Assembly: GCA_002394395.1 (NCBI GenBank)
Contig: DGTR01000031.1
Coordinates: 79,933-103,262 of the forward strand
From: Bacteroidales bacterium UBA4331
Lineage (GTDB): Bacteria; Bacteroidota; Bacteroidia; Bacteroidales; Paludibacteraceae
Direction of reading: 5' to 3'
Length of the DNA stretch: 23,330 nt
A model generated the notes under the pieces. It was not told the DNA's origin, searched no databases, and saw nothing but the letters and a program-made list of their open reading frames with translations. Position 1 is the first letter of the stretch. The number at the start of each line of letters is the position of its first letter. A program made the translations under genes and the position numbers. This document shows, piece after piece, positions 1 to 6,294 of the stretch.

Positions 1-10
1 CGAAGTATGC

Positions 11-133
11 ACTGACGCTTGCCAACCTTGCGATGTTTGGATTAAGTTTGCTAGACTTCTACTAAACAGGATTGGTTCGTCAGTAATAATATGTTATGTT
101 CGCGTGCGCGAAACAATTAGCCACTACTAATCG
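11..133 (-). other. Leader region rich in inverted repeats; possible structured RNA
   Basis: Downstream of the leftward promoter are several inverted repeats: 114-120 with 127-133 (starting at the predicted transcript end), the palindrome 99-104/107-112 (TTCGCG and CGCGAA), and a nested set 11-17/78-84, 24-27/74-77, 34-40/62-68 and 44-47/55-58. The nested set could form one long hairpin of about 75 nt. There is no ATG on this strand for the visible 130 nt. It could be a long 5' leader, a small RNA, or the start of an RNA gene cut by the window edge. I could not match it to tRNA, tmRNA or any riboswitch. Confidence 0.3.
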
Positions 134-137
134 CCTG

Positions 138-168
138 CAAAGATACTACAAAAAATTGATATATGCAA
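138..168 (-). promoter_or_regulatory. Bacteroidota-type promoter reading left out of the window
   Basis: On the minus strand there is a -7 element TATCTTTG (138-145, consensus TAnnTTTG) and a TTGC element (165-168) 19 nt upstream, matching the Bacteroidota sigma-ABfr layout. Start of transcription is expected near 130-133. It lies just past the terminator at 194-220 and closely resembles the promoter at 3807-3837. No ATG follows on this strand within the window, so the gene served is beyond the left edge. Confidence 0.7.
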
Positions 169-180
169 GTTTTTGCGCAT

Positions 181-220
181 TTTTGCAAAAAAAAGAAAAG
201 CAGCAAGACGCTGCTTTTCT
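181..220 (-). terminator. Rho-independent terminator of the BspA-like operon
   Basis: A perfect 11-bp inverted repeat (194-204 with 210-220, AGAAAAGCAGC) around a 5-nt loop, followed on the minus strand by a run of seven or more T. It begins 1 nt after the stop codon of the 52-residue protein, so it ends the three-gene unit. Confidence 0.85.
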
Positions 221-221
221 C

Positions 222-380
222 TTATACAACACTTCCCTGAGGATCGTAACTTGCTCCGGGACCGGGCACAAAGTGCTTCTCCGGGGCTTTGAACCCATCG
301 GGAGGACTGGTGAGGAGCATAATTGCTTCAGTTCTTACCGGCAAAATTTCTACGCGCGCAGTTTGATATATCTTTTTCAT
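222..380 (-). CDS. Small 52-residue protein of unknown function
   Basis: A short frame beginning MKKIYQTARVEILPVRTEAI and ending GASYDPQGSVV, 52 residues. It begins 20 nt after the stop of the 530-residue gene, with a purine-rich stretch (GAAAGGGGAAAAG) 5 nt before its ATG that could serve as a ribosome-binding site. Its stop is 1 nt from the stem of a rho-independent terminator, so it fills the end of the operon exactly, which supports real coding. No signal peptide or transmembrane segment; rich in Pro and Gly toward the C-terminus. Short Bacteroidales proteins of the form MKK-x-Y-x3-x-V-E-I followed by a Pro/Gly-rich end are familiar to me as uncharacterised genes; membership is a judgement by eye. 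Confidence 0.6.
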   Translation of the reverse strand: MKKIYQTARVEILPVRTEAIMLLTSPPDGFKAPEKHFVPGPGASYDPQGSVV

Positions 381-400
381 AACTTTTCCCCTTTCATTCA

Positions 401-1993
401 TTACTTAATTTTCCTTCCTTGTGCGTCATAGACATGCTCGCCATGGCGGATATACAATTGATGGTTCAGAAGAATCTTGGCGCTCGTTTCCTCTTCGCCT
501 TGTACCGCTTTGATGTCGGTCGGCATCATAGCGCGCAGACGAAGCGAATAACCGTACGTCGTGCCTTTCTTCAGTTCCAGCGAATACGGCTCCTCGTCAG
601 ACAGGTTAGCAATGTATTCTCCGTTATAGAGCAGCTCAACCATGTACTCGTCCATAGCCTTTGCGTTCATATCCAACCGGAATGTGCCTGCTACCGGAGT
701 TGATAATACGAACGGCACCTCGGTCGTGGTGTTCGGTGTTTGTACACCGTGCGCCGCCAGTTGGAGACCATAGGCTTCACACCATACGTGCGGACGTGTG
801 TTCTTATTATCCATACGCGCGAAATCACGACCGATGATATAGTGGTCTGATTGCCCGTCCGCATGCATGCTGAGATACATGTGTCCTGCTGCCGCATTCT
901 GCGTGTTCGTCAGCGTCATACGCATCAACGGATCTTTATCCATGCTTGCGCGACGAGGCGCTACAGAGGATGGGGTATAGCTCGGGAAACCAATGGAAAG
1001 GCCTGTCGTAGACTTTATTTGAATCAAGAAGGGCTTTCCGACCACGAAGGATGCAACGCTCAATGGAACCGGATCCTCGAAAGCTCCATCTTCGTTGTTA
1101 AAGAAGCAAATAAATACGTTCTCGTCAAGCAATGCCGTTGTATATTCCAAGGTCGGGTTGGCAATGCCGTTGATGCCTGAGTTACTGTCACCATTGCCGC
1201 AATATACCAAGCCAGCCGTGTTCTCGGTCGGAATCGGTGTGCCCGCTTCCTTCTTGAAGAGCCAGTGGTTCTCTGTACCGTCAATGGTCATGAGGTAGAA
1301 CTGTCCGGGGTTGAGGTGAGCTGTATTTGCCAGAGGCACCCAACCGTTTCCGGTTTGCGCACGCTTGTTGCTGTCATACGCATAGATCAAGAAATCGACA
1401 CCGCTTACCAGAGGAGTAGTAGTGTTTCCCTTGTGGAAGATGCCGTTCTGTATGCTTACCGTGAACGGAACCGCGAAGCCGTACCATTGCTGATCATTAG
1501 CAACATCGCCTGTAGGATTAAGACGGTAGTCCAGATAGACTTCCATATTCGCAGTCGCAGCAGCAATCGTACTGATACCATGTACTTGTCCGGATTGAGT
1601 GCCGGTGGTCTCGATGATCAGTTTGTTAATGGTTTTACTCGGATCATCAATAGTGAGTTCACCGCCCGGTTCGATAGTAATCTCGTAAATAGTACCGGTC
1701 CCGGAGTAATCCAAATCACTCAGATCTAACTTCTGACCATTCTCAATAACTACCGGAGCATCGTTTTCCGCAAACACTGCGGTATAAGTGATATTATCCA
1801 ATACTTGTACTTCGCGTGTCTGGGGTGCAGTAGGATCGTCGGCCCACTTGACGAAGTGGAAGCCGTCCTCCGGTGTAGCCGTCAGCACATAGATGCTTTC
1901 ATCGCCGCACTCTACGTCCCATGACGAGTTGCTCTGCGCCAGTGCACCTATCGGCAACAACACTAATAATAATTGAATTATTCGTTTCATCAT
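401..1993 (-). CDS. Secreted protein of unknown function with N-terminal InlB-like repeat and C-terminal sorting-like tail
   Basis: A 530-residue protein starting 22 nt after the BspA-like gene stop. MMKRIIQLLLVLLPIGALAQ is a clear signal peptide; two adjacent ATG codons are possible starts. Residues about 28-76 (ESIYVLTATPEDGFHFVKWA...) are the second half of an InlB-type repeat. Residues about 80-130 resemble a short beta-strand-rich autotransporter-like stretch (LDYSGTGTIYEITIEPGGEL). The middle (about 145-480) is an unrecognised domain with conserved-looking aromatic strands. The end carries HQLYIRHGEHVYDAQGR (511-527), aligning without gaps to the tails of the GH81 and CBM-GH16 proteins. 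Function unknown; probably an exported partner of the BspA-like protein. Confidence 0.8.
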   Translation of the reverse strand: MMKRIIQLLLVLLPIGALAQSNSSWDVECGDESIYVLTATPEDGFHFVKWADDPTAPQTREVQVLDNITYTAVFAENDAPVVIENGQKLDLSDLDYSGTGTIYEITIEPGGELTIDDPSKTINKLIIETTGTQSGQVHGISTIAAATANMEVYLDYRLNPTGDVANDQQWYGFAVPFTVSIQNGIFHKGNTTTPLVSGVDFLIYAYDSNKRAQTGNGWVPLANTAHLNPGQFYLMTIDGTENHWLFKKEAGTPIPTENTAGLVYCGNGDSNSGINGIANPTLEYTTALLDENVFICFFNNEDGAFEDPVPLSVASFVVGKPFLIQIKSTTGLSIGFPSYTPSSVAPRRASMDKDPLMRMTLTNTQNAAAGHMYLSMHADGQSDHYIIGRDFARMDNKNTRPHVWCEAYGLQLAAHGVQTPNTTTEVPFVLSTPVAGTFRLDMNAKAMDEYMVELLYNGEYIANLSDEEPYSLELKKGTTYGYSLRLRAMMPTDIKAVQGEEETSAKILLNHQLYIRHGEHVYDAQGRKIK

Positions 1994-2015
1994 TGCGTTC
2001 TATTAGTGTTTTGAG

Positions 2016-3734
2016 TTATTGTTTGGGAGCAATAGTAACGGCACCGCTGCCTTGAGCCTGACCTTCGATCGTATAGATGATCTTCGTGCAATCAGCCGAT
2101 ATGTTCGTGTCTTCCGTCACTTGAATAATGCGCGGATTGTTATTGTCACCGTCGCTCCATTGCGTGAACTGATAGCAATCTTCCGGAGCTACCGTCACTT
2201 CCAGATACGTACCTTCCGGCACCTTATTGGTTACATTGAGCGCGCAGTTGGCACCGCCGATACCTACGTTGAAGAATTTCTTCGGCGTACGAACGAAATG
2301 CGTAACGTAGTTACATTCGTGCTCAACCTGTACAATGGTCGGCAGCCAACCTGCGAACGTATATACGTAATCATCATCTGCCTCTTTAGTTGGCGTCAGG
2401 TCATCAGCATTAGGCCAAGCACCGACAGCCAGTACCTGCGTTTTCAGTACTGTACCGTTCTCATCTACAAAGCGAACTGTCTTTTGAGCTGATGCTTGAA
2501 TATTGAATTTCGTCCAAACGGCATTGCTCTCATAATCATCAATAGCAGTTCCGGGAACGGAGAGAGCTATCGTTCCAAGCGTCTCATCTGTTAAGTTCAT
2601 GAATGCGTTTGCGTGACAAACAGGCGGAATCTCAGACGCACACAAGATGGATGTAAGTGCTGAGCAGTCTTTGAAAACGCCATTTTCGATGGTCGGACGA
2701 CCTAAAATCCGAATGGTAGCCACCTTATTGCAACTCGAAAACGCGAATTGACCAATAGTTGCTACAGCTGATGGAATAATCAACTCTGTCAATCCAATAC
2801 AAACATTAAATGCATTATTACCAATGCTCAAAAGAGAATTTGGAAGAGTCAGCGAAGTAATATTTTTGCAGTTGTAGAAAGCGTAGCCACCGATTGTTTT
2901 GACGCCTTCTTCAATGACAACTGTTTGGATATTTGTGCGATGAAGATACCACGGAGCTGTTCCTGCTTGATAACTTTTCATGTTACCCGTTCCGCTGATA
3001 ACCAGCATTTTTGCATCGCAGTCAAAGGTCCACATAATGTTCTTGCCGTCACCTTCTGCACCGCAGTAGCCATATGTATGGCATTGATTCGGATCCGGCA
3101 TTACATTGAATTCGCCCCATTGCGCTGCTGCTATATATGCATCAAGGCTCTCAAAAGGCACATACAGAGGAATAGATTTGCTGACATTATGGAACACTTC
3201 TTCGCTCGGCAAAACGACAGGAGTAACAACATGACATATGATCGAAGTTAAACCCTCGCAATAACTGAAGGCTCCCTTACCGATATTTGCTACGTTTGCC
3301 GGTATTTCCAAAGTCGTCAAACCACTACATCCATATAATGCTGCTTCACCAATCGTGGTGACGCTTTCGGGAATAGTAATAGAAGACAAACCGGTACAGC
3401 CACGAAAAGCGGCATTGCCGATACTGGTTACAGAACCTGCAATCGTCACGGACGTCATATTCTCGCAATCAAGGAAAACACGAGCACCTATCTGTGACAC
3501 ACCGGATTCGATAACTGCCGACGTAATGCTCGCGCGAACATTATACCATGGAGCAGGATTAGCGGCCGTGTAATTGGCCATTTGACCTTGGCTGATGTGG
3601 CGGCTAATCGTCAGCACTCCTGCATCCGAGAGAGTTACGTTACACTGATTGCTTGTCCACTCGCCAATGTTATCCGCCCAAGTGTTCGCACAAAGCGCGA
3701 GGGCTGCGAATAAAAGAGTAAAAATTTTCTTCAT
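2016..3734 (-). CDS. BspA-like leucine-rich repeat secreted protein with InlB/Flg_new-type repeats
   Basis: A 572-residue protein. I start it at 3734 (MKKIFTLLFAALALCANTWA, a good signal peptide) and not at the ATG 25 codons upstream, which lies on top of the promoter -7 element. Two blocks of BspA/TpLRR repeats are visible, about 65-170 and 268-365 (pattern IGNAAFRGCTGLSSITIPES). Residues about 418-485 form a Listeria-Bacteroides repeat (FVDENGTVLKTQ ... FAGWLPT), and about 487-550 an InlB-type repeat (VAPEDCYQFTQWSDG). It then starts another such repeat (YTIEGQAQGSGAVTIAP) and stops. It lacks the C-terminal tail found in the next protein. Such proteins are surface adhesins or structural proteins of unknown ligand. 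Head of a separate operon. Confidence 0.88.
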   Translation of the reverse strand: MKKIFTLLFAALALCANTWADNIGEWTSNQCNVTLSDAGVLTISRHISQGQMANYTAANPAPWYNVRASITSAVIESGVSQIGARVFLDCENMTSVTIAGSVTSIGNAAFRGCTGLSSITIPESVTTIGEAALYGCSGLTTLEIPANVANIGKGAFSYCEGLTSIICHVVTPVVLPSEEVFHNVSKSIPLYVPFESLDAYIAAAQWGEFNVMPDPNQCHTYGYCGAEGDGKNIMWTFDCDAKMLVISGTGNMKSYQAGTAPWYLHRTNIQTVVIEEGVKTIGGYAFYNCKNITSLTLPNSLLSIGNNAFNVCIGLTELIIPSAVATIGQFAFSSCNKVATIRILGRPTIENGVFKDCSALTSILCASEIPPVCHANAFMNLTDETLGTIALSVPGTAIDDYESNAVWTKFNIQASAQKTVRFVDENGTVLKTQVLAVGAWPNADDLTPTKEADDDYVYTFAGWLPTIVQVEHECNYVTHFVRTPKKFFNVGIGGANCALNVTNKVPEGTYLEVTVAPEDCYQFTQWSDGDNNNPRIIQVTEDTNISADCTKIIYTIEGQAQGSGAVTIAPKQ

Positions 3735-3806
3735 AAAGCTATATAATATCATTAAATTTGTAAGCGGGTGTCTGTATTTTGGTAATAAATACATACAAAA
3801 TCGCAG

Positions 3807-3837
3807 CAAAAGTACTACATTTTATTGACATATGCAA
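3807..3837 (-). promoter_or_regulatory. Bacteroidota-type promoter for the BspA-like operon
   Basis: On the minus strand a -7 element TACTTTTG (3807-3814) and a TTGC element (3834-3837) are 19 nt apart. Transcription should start near 3800, leaving a leader of about 65 nt before the ATG at 3734. This separates the BspA-like operon from the PUL. The surrounding 38 nt closely match the promoter at 138-168. Confidence 0.75.
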
Positions 3838-3847
3838 GTTTTTAGGC

Positions 3848-3902
3848 AAAAAAAGAGTTTGTAAACTCGTTTTTTTTAAAATTTTAGAGTTTCTATACTC
3901 TA
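3848..3902 (-). terminator. Two further AT-rich hairpins between PUL terminator and next promoter
   Basis: GAGTTT (3855-3860) pairs with AAACTC (3863-3868), flanked by A7 on one side and T8 on the other, so it could terminate in either direction. A second stem, TAGAGT (3885-3890) with ACTCTA (3897-3902), lies just upstream. They would back up the terminator at 3955-3989 and insulate the promoter at 3807-3837. Between 3735 and 4011 I see no gene. Confidence 0.45.
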
Positions 3903-3954
3903 TTTACGGTAATCCAATACGTCAAAGATCATATTTTATCTCAAAACAGCATAC

Positions 3955-3989
3955 AAAAAAAATCTGCACTTTTGTGAGAGCAGATTTTT
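3955..3989 (-). terminator. Rho-independent terminator of the PUL operon
   Basis: A perfect 10-bp inverted repeat (3958-3967 with 3980-3989, AAAAATCTGC) with a 12-nt loop; on the minus strand the stem runs into eight T. It lies 23 nt after the GH3 stop codon. Confidence 0.8.
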
Positions 3990-4011
3990 GAGTTTATCTT
4001 TTACCTGGAGA

Positions 4012-6294
4012 CTATTTATCTTTAGGAACGAGCGGTTGGGAATACGGGAGGATGGCGAAGCGGAAGTCGGCAGAGTCGGTAGCGAACCAGACGCGGCTGG
4101 AGAGGCCTTCGTGCGACTCATGCCAGTAGCCGAGATCGTCGTCCGTGAGGGTAAAAGTCACCTCGCGCGTCTCACCGGCAGGGATGAAGATCTTCAGGAA
4201 ACCCTTCAGTTCGCAAAGCGGCCGAACCAAGTCTCCTGAGAGCTGGTGGACATAGAGTTGCGGAGTCTCGTAAGCATCATAGGAGCCGGTATTCGTAATG
4301 TACGATTTGACGATGTACGATGTACTATTTGTCGATGCTTCGTCATTGATGATGGTGTCCACGACCGTTTCGCCGTATTCGAAGGTAGTATAGCTCAGTC
4401 CGAAACCGAAGGGGAAGAGCGGTTCGGTGGGGGTCTCGAGCCAATAGGAAGATTGGCCGATGGAGAACTGCGGACAACCGATAGGAATGGAGTCAATGAG
4501 CATCGGCGGGTCATACGACGGACGGCCGGTGTTATGGCGGTTGTAATAGAGCGGAATCTGACCAACCATCTTCGGGAAGGTAATCGGCGTTTTGCCGGAA
4601 GGCACTACTTTGCCTGTAAGGATGTTATACAACGCAGGACCCGCCATCGTGCCTCCGTGGAAGGCGTAGAGGACTGCAGCGGCTTGATCGACCTGACGCC
4701 CGATGGTCAGCGGACGCCCTGCCATCACAATCATGACAACGGGTTTGCCAGTAGCCACAAGTGCATCCATCATTTCTATCTGTGCACCCGGCAGATCGAG
4801 GTTCGCGCGGCAACGCGCTTCGCCGGAGAGGATGGCTTCTTCGCCACAGAAATAAAGGATCACATCCGCTTCTTTCGCTGCCGCAACGGCTTTCGCTATG
4901 CCGGCAGGGTTCTTATCGCGAGAGTACGTGAGGCCGGGCTCATAGATATAGTCGAAAGAAGAAAGACCGCTTTGCTCAAAGTCGAAAGCCATCTTAGGTG
5001 TCACGGAAAGCGAAGTATCGCCATCAAAGACCCAAGTGCCGAGTTGTTCTTTTTTCTGGTGGGCAAGAGGACCGGTGATGAGGATTTGTGATTTATGATT
5101 TATGATTTGTGATTTGTCATTTAAGGGCAGGATGCCGTTGTTCTTGAGCAGGACGGCGGATTCCTCGGCTACGCGGAGAGCAAGTTCAGTATCTCCGGGA
5201 GCGGGTGTATCTTCCGGCACGTAAGGATTATCGAACAAGCCAAGGCGGTATTTGAGACGCAGGATCGAACGCACACAGGCATTTACCATTTGTTCATTTA
5301 CCTTTTTCTCATTTACCAGTTCCGCCAGGTAGTCGTTATAGATATTTCCCTGCATATCCATCTCCATGCGGGCATTGATGCAACGCAGCGCCGCGTCTTT
5401 CTTATCCGCGCAGAGACCATGCGGCACAAGGTCTGAACCCGAACCCCAGTCGCTGACGAGGAGCGCATCGGAGTGCCACTCATCACGAAGGATATCCACA
5501 TTCAGATGATGATTCGCAGACGAAGGAAGTCCGTTGAGATCGTTAAACGAGCACATCAGACTCATCGCACCGGCTTCTACTGCAGCCTTGAACGGCGGCA
5601 GATAGATATCGCGGAGCTGGGTCTCGGGGATCCAAGTGGTGTTATAATCGCGTCCGCCTTCCGAAGCCGAATAGCCGGCAAAATGCTTGACGCAGGCAGC
5701 CATTCCAGGTACCATTTGGTCATTTACCATTTGGTCATTTTGGTATCCACGGACGGTAGCGGCGCCCATGACGGAGGTGAGATACGGATCTTCGCCGTAG
5801 CCCTCCGCCACACGTCCCCAACGGGGATCATGCGCCACGTCCACCATGGGCGAGAAAGCCCAGCGGATACCATATTGGTACGCCTCTTTCGCAGTAGCTT
5901 GCGCCACTTGTTCAATCAGCTCGGGGTTCCACGTAGCGCCCTGTCCCAGCGGAATGGGATAGATGGTCTTGAAGCCGTGAATGACGTCACGCGCAGCCAC
6001 CAAAGGAATGCCCAAACGGGTCTCCTCCACCGCCATCCGTTGCAAGCGGTTCACCTCTTTCGCACCGACGATATTGAAGATCGAACCCACTTTGCCTTCG
6101 CGGATAAGCGCCTCTTTCTCTTCGGCATTCCACGAGGGGTCGAGTTGGTTCATCTGCCCGATCTTCTCCTCCAGCGTCATACGGGAGAGAAGGTCATCAA
6201 TAAAACGGTCTTCTTCACTCTTGCGGGAGCACGCACAGACGGCCATCAATAGTATAGACAGCACCGTTGCGCGAAATGTATAATTTCCCTTCAT
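4012..6294 (-). CDS. GH3 beta-glucosidase-type lipoprotein with repeat-derived insertions
   Basis: A 760-residue lipoprotein. I place the start at 6294 (MKGNYTFRATVLSILLMAVC, lipid Cys22 in VCAC, then SRKSEED) rather than 12 codons earlier, because the earlier start adds repeat-encoded residues before the signal peptide. GH3 N-terminal barrel: SRMTLEEKIGQM, DPRWGRVAEGYGEDP, KHFAGYSASEGGRDYN and nucleophile Asp282 in LLVSDWGSGSD. The second domain holds GEARCRANLDLPG with Glu492 as candidate acid/base; a fibronectin III-like domain closes the protein (about 635-750). Expected role is release of glucose from beta-1,3/1,6-gluco-oligosaccharides in the periplasm or at the surface. Five patches come from short DNA repeats (186-195, 327-338, 391-405, 437-448, 654-668). 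Last gene of the PUL, followed by a terminator 23 nt downstream. Confidence 0.93.
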   Translation of the reverse strand: MKGNYTFRATVLSILLMAVCACSRKSEEDRFIDDLLSRMTLEEKIGQMNQLDPSWNAEEKEALIREGKVGSIFNIVGAKEVNRLQRMAVEETRLGIPLVAARDVIHGFKTIYPIPLGQGATWNPELIEQVAQATAKEAYQYGIRWAFSPMVDVAHDPRWGRVAEGYGEDPYLTSVMGAATVRGYQNDQMVNDQMVPGMAACVKHFAGYSASEGGRDYNTTWIPETQLRDIYLPPFKAAVEAGAMSLMCSFNDLNGLPSSANHHLNVDILRDEWHSDALLVSDWGSGSDLVPHGLCADKKDAALRCINARMEMDMQGNIYNDYLAELVNEKKVNEQMVNACVRSILRLKYRLGLFDNPYVPEDTPAPGDTELALRVAEESAVLLKNNGILPLNDKSQIINHKSQILITGPLAHQKKEQLGTWVFDGDTSLSVTPKMAFDFEQSGLSSFDYIYEPGLTYSRDKNPAGIAKAVAAAKEADVILYFCGEEAILSGEARCRANLDLPGAQIEMMDALVATGKPVVMIVMAGRPLTIGRQVDQAAAVLYAFHGGTMAGPALYNILTGKVVPSGKTPITFPKMVGQIPLYYNRHNTGRPSYDPPMLIDSIPIGCPQFSIGQSSYWLETPTEPLFPFGFGLSYTTFEYGETVVDTIINDEASTNSTSYIVKSYITNTGSYDAYETPQLYVHQLSGDLVRPLCELKGFLKIFIPAGETREVTFTLTDDDLGYWHESHEGLSSRVWFATDSADFRFAILPYSQPLVPKDK
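4291..4332. repeat. Heptad-like stutter repeat inside GH3
   Basis: On the minus strand the region reads as degenerate 7-nt steps such as AAATAGT, ACATCGT, ACATCGT and AAATCGT. It encodes the Ser/Thr/Asn/Tyr-rich patch STNSTSYIVKSYITN (about 654-668) just before the fibronectin-like domain strands. Confidence 0.6.
4951..4988. repeat. 24-nt family repeat with flanking heptads inside GH3
   Basis: The plus strand has GTCGAAA, GAAGAAA, then GACCGCTTTGCTCAAAG (unit 4965-4988) ending in GTCGAAAG. The unit differs at only four or so positions from the 24-nt unit in the GH81 and GH30 signal-peptide regions, although here it encodes part of FDFEQSGLSSFDY in the middle of the enzyme. Confidence 0.6.
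5083..5124. repeat. Five tandem heptads inside GH3
   Basis: Five consecutive 7-nt units GATTTGT, GATTTAT, GATTTAT, GATTTGT, GATTTGT (5083-5117), then a degenerate sixth (CATTTAA). They encode LNDKSQIINHKSQIL (391-405), located between the two GH3 domains. Confidence 0.85.
5280..5318. repeat. CATTTACC-type degenerate repeat inside GH3
   Basis: Four CATTTACC/CATTTGTT-like steps of 7-10 nt encode LVNEKKVNEQMVNA (about 326-339). The sequence is a degenerate relative of the 15-nt unit at 5711-5740. Confidence 0.6.
5710..5740. repeat. Two perfect 15-nt repeats inside GH3
   Basis: ACCATTTGGTCATTT occurs twice in tandem (5711-5725, 5726-5740), encoding NDQMVNDQMV (186-195). With one extra flanking base the 31-nt stretch is identical to 9065-9095 in the GH81 gene. 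Confidence 0.9.

Noticed and set aside
1..133. tmRNA or tRNA at the left edge
   Set aside because: No CCA end, T-loop, or ALAA-type tag sequence was found on either strand, although the region is rich in inverted repeats.
96..431. A 111-codon plus-strand frame at the left edge
   Set aside because: It crosses the promoter, the terminator and the 52-residue gene on the other strand; its sequence is low-complexity at the hairpin and has no known pattern.
3735..3809. Earlier start for the BspA-like gene adding 25 residues
   Set aside because: It would place the start codon on the -7 promoter element and put a non-signal sequence before an otherwise ideal signal peptide.
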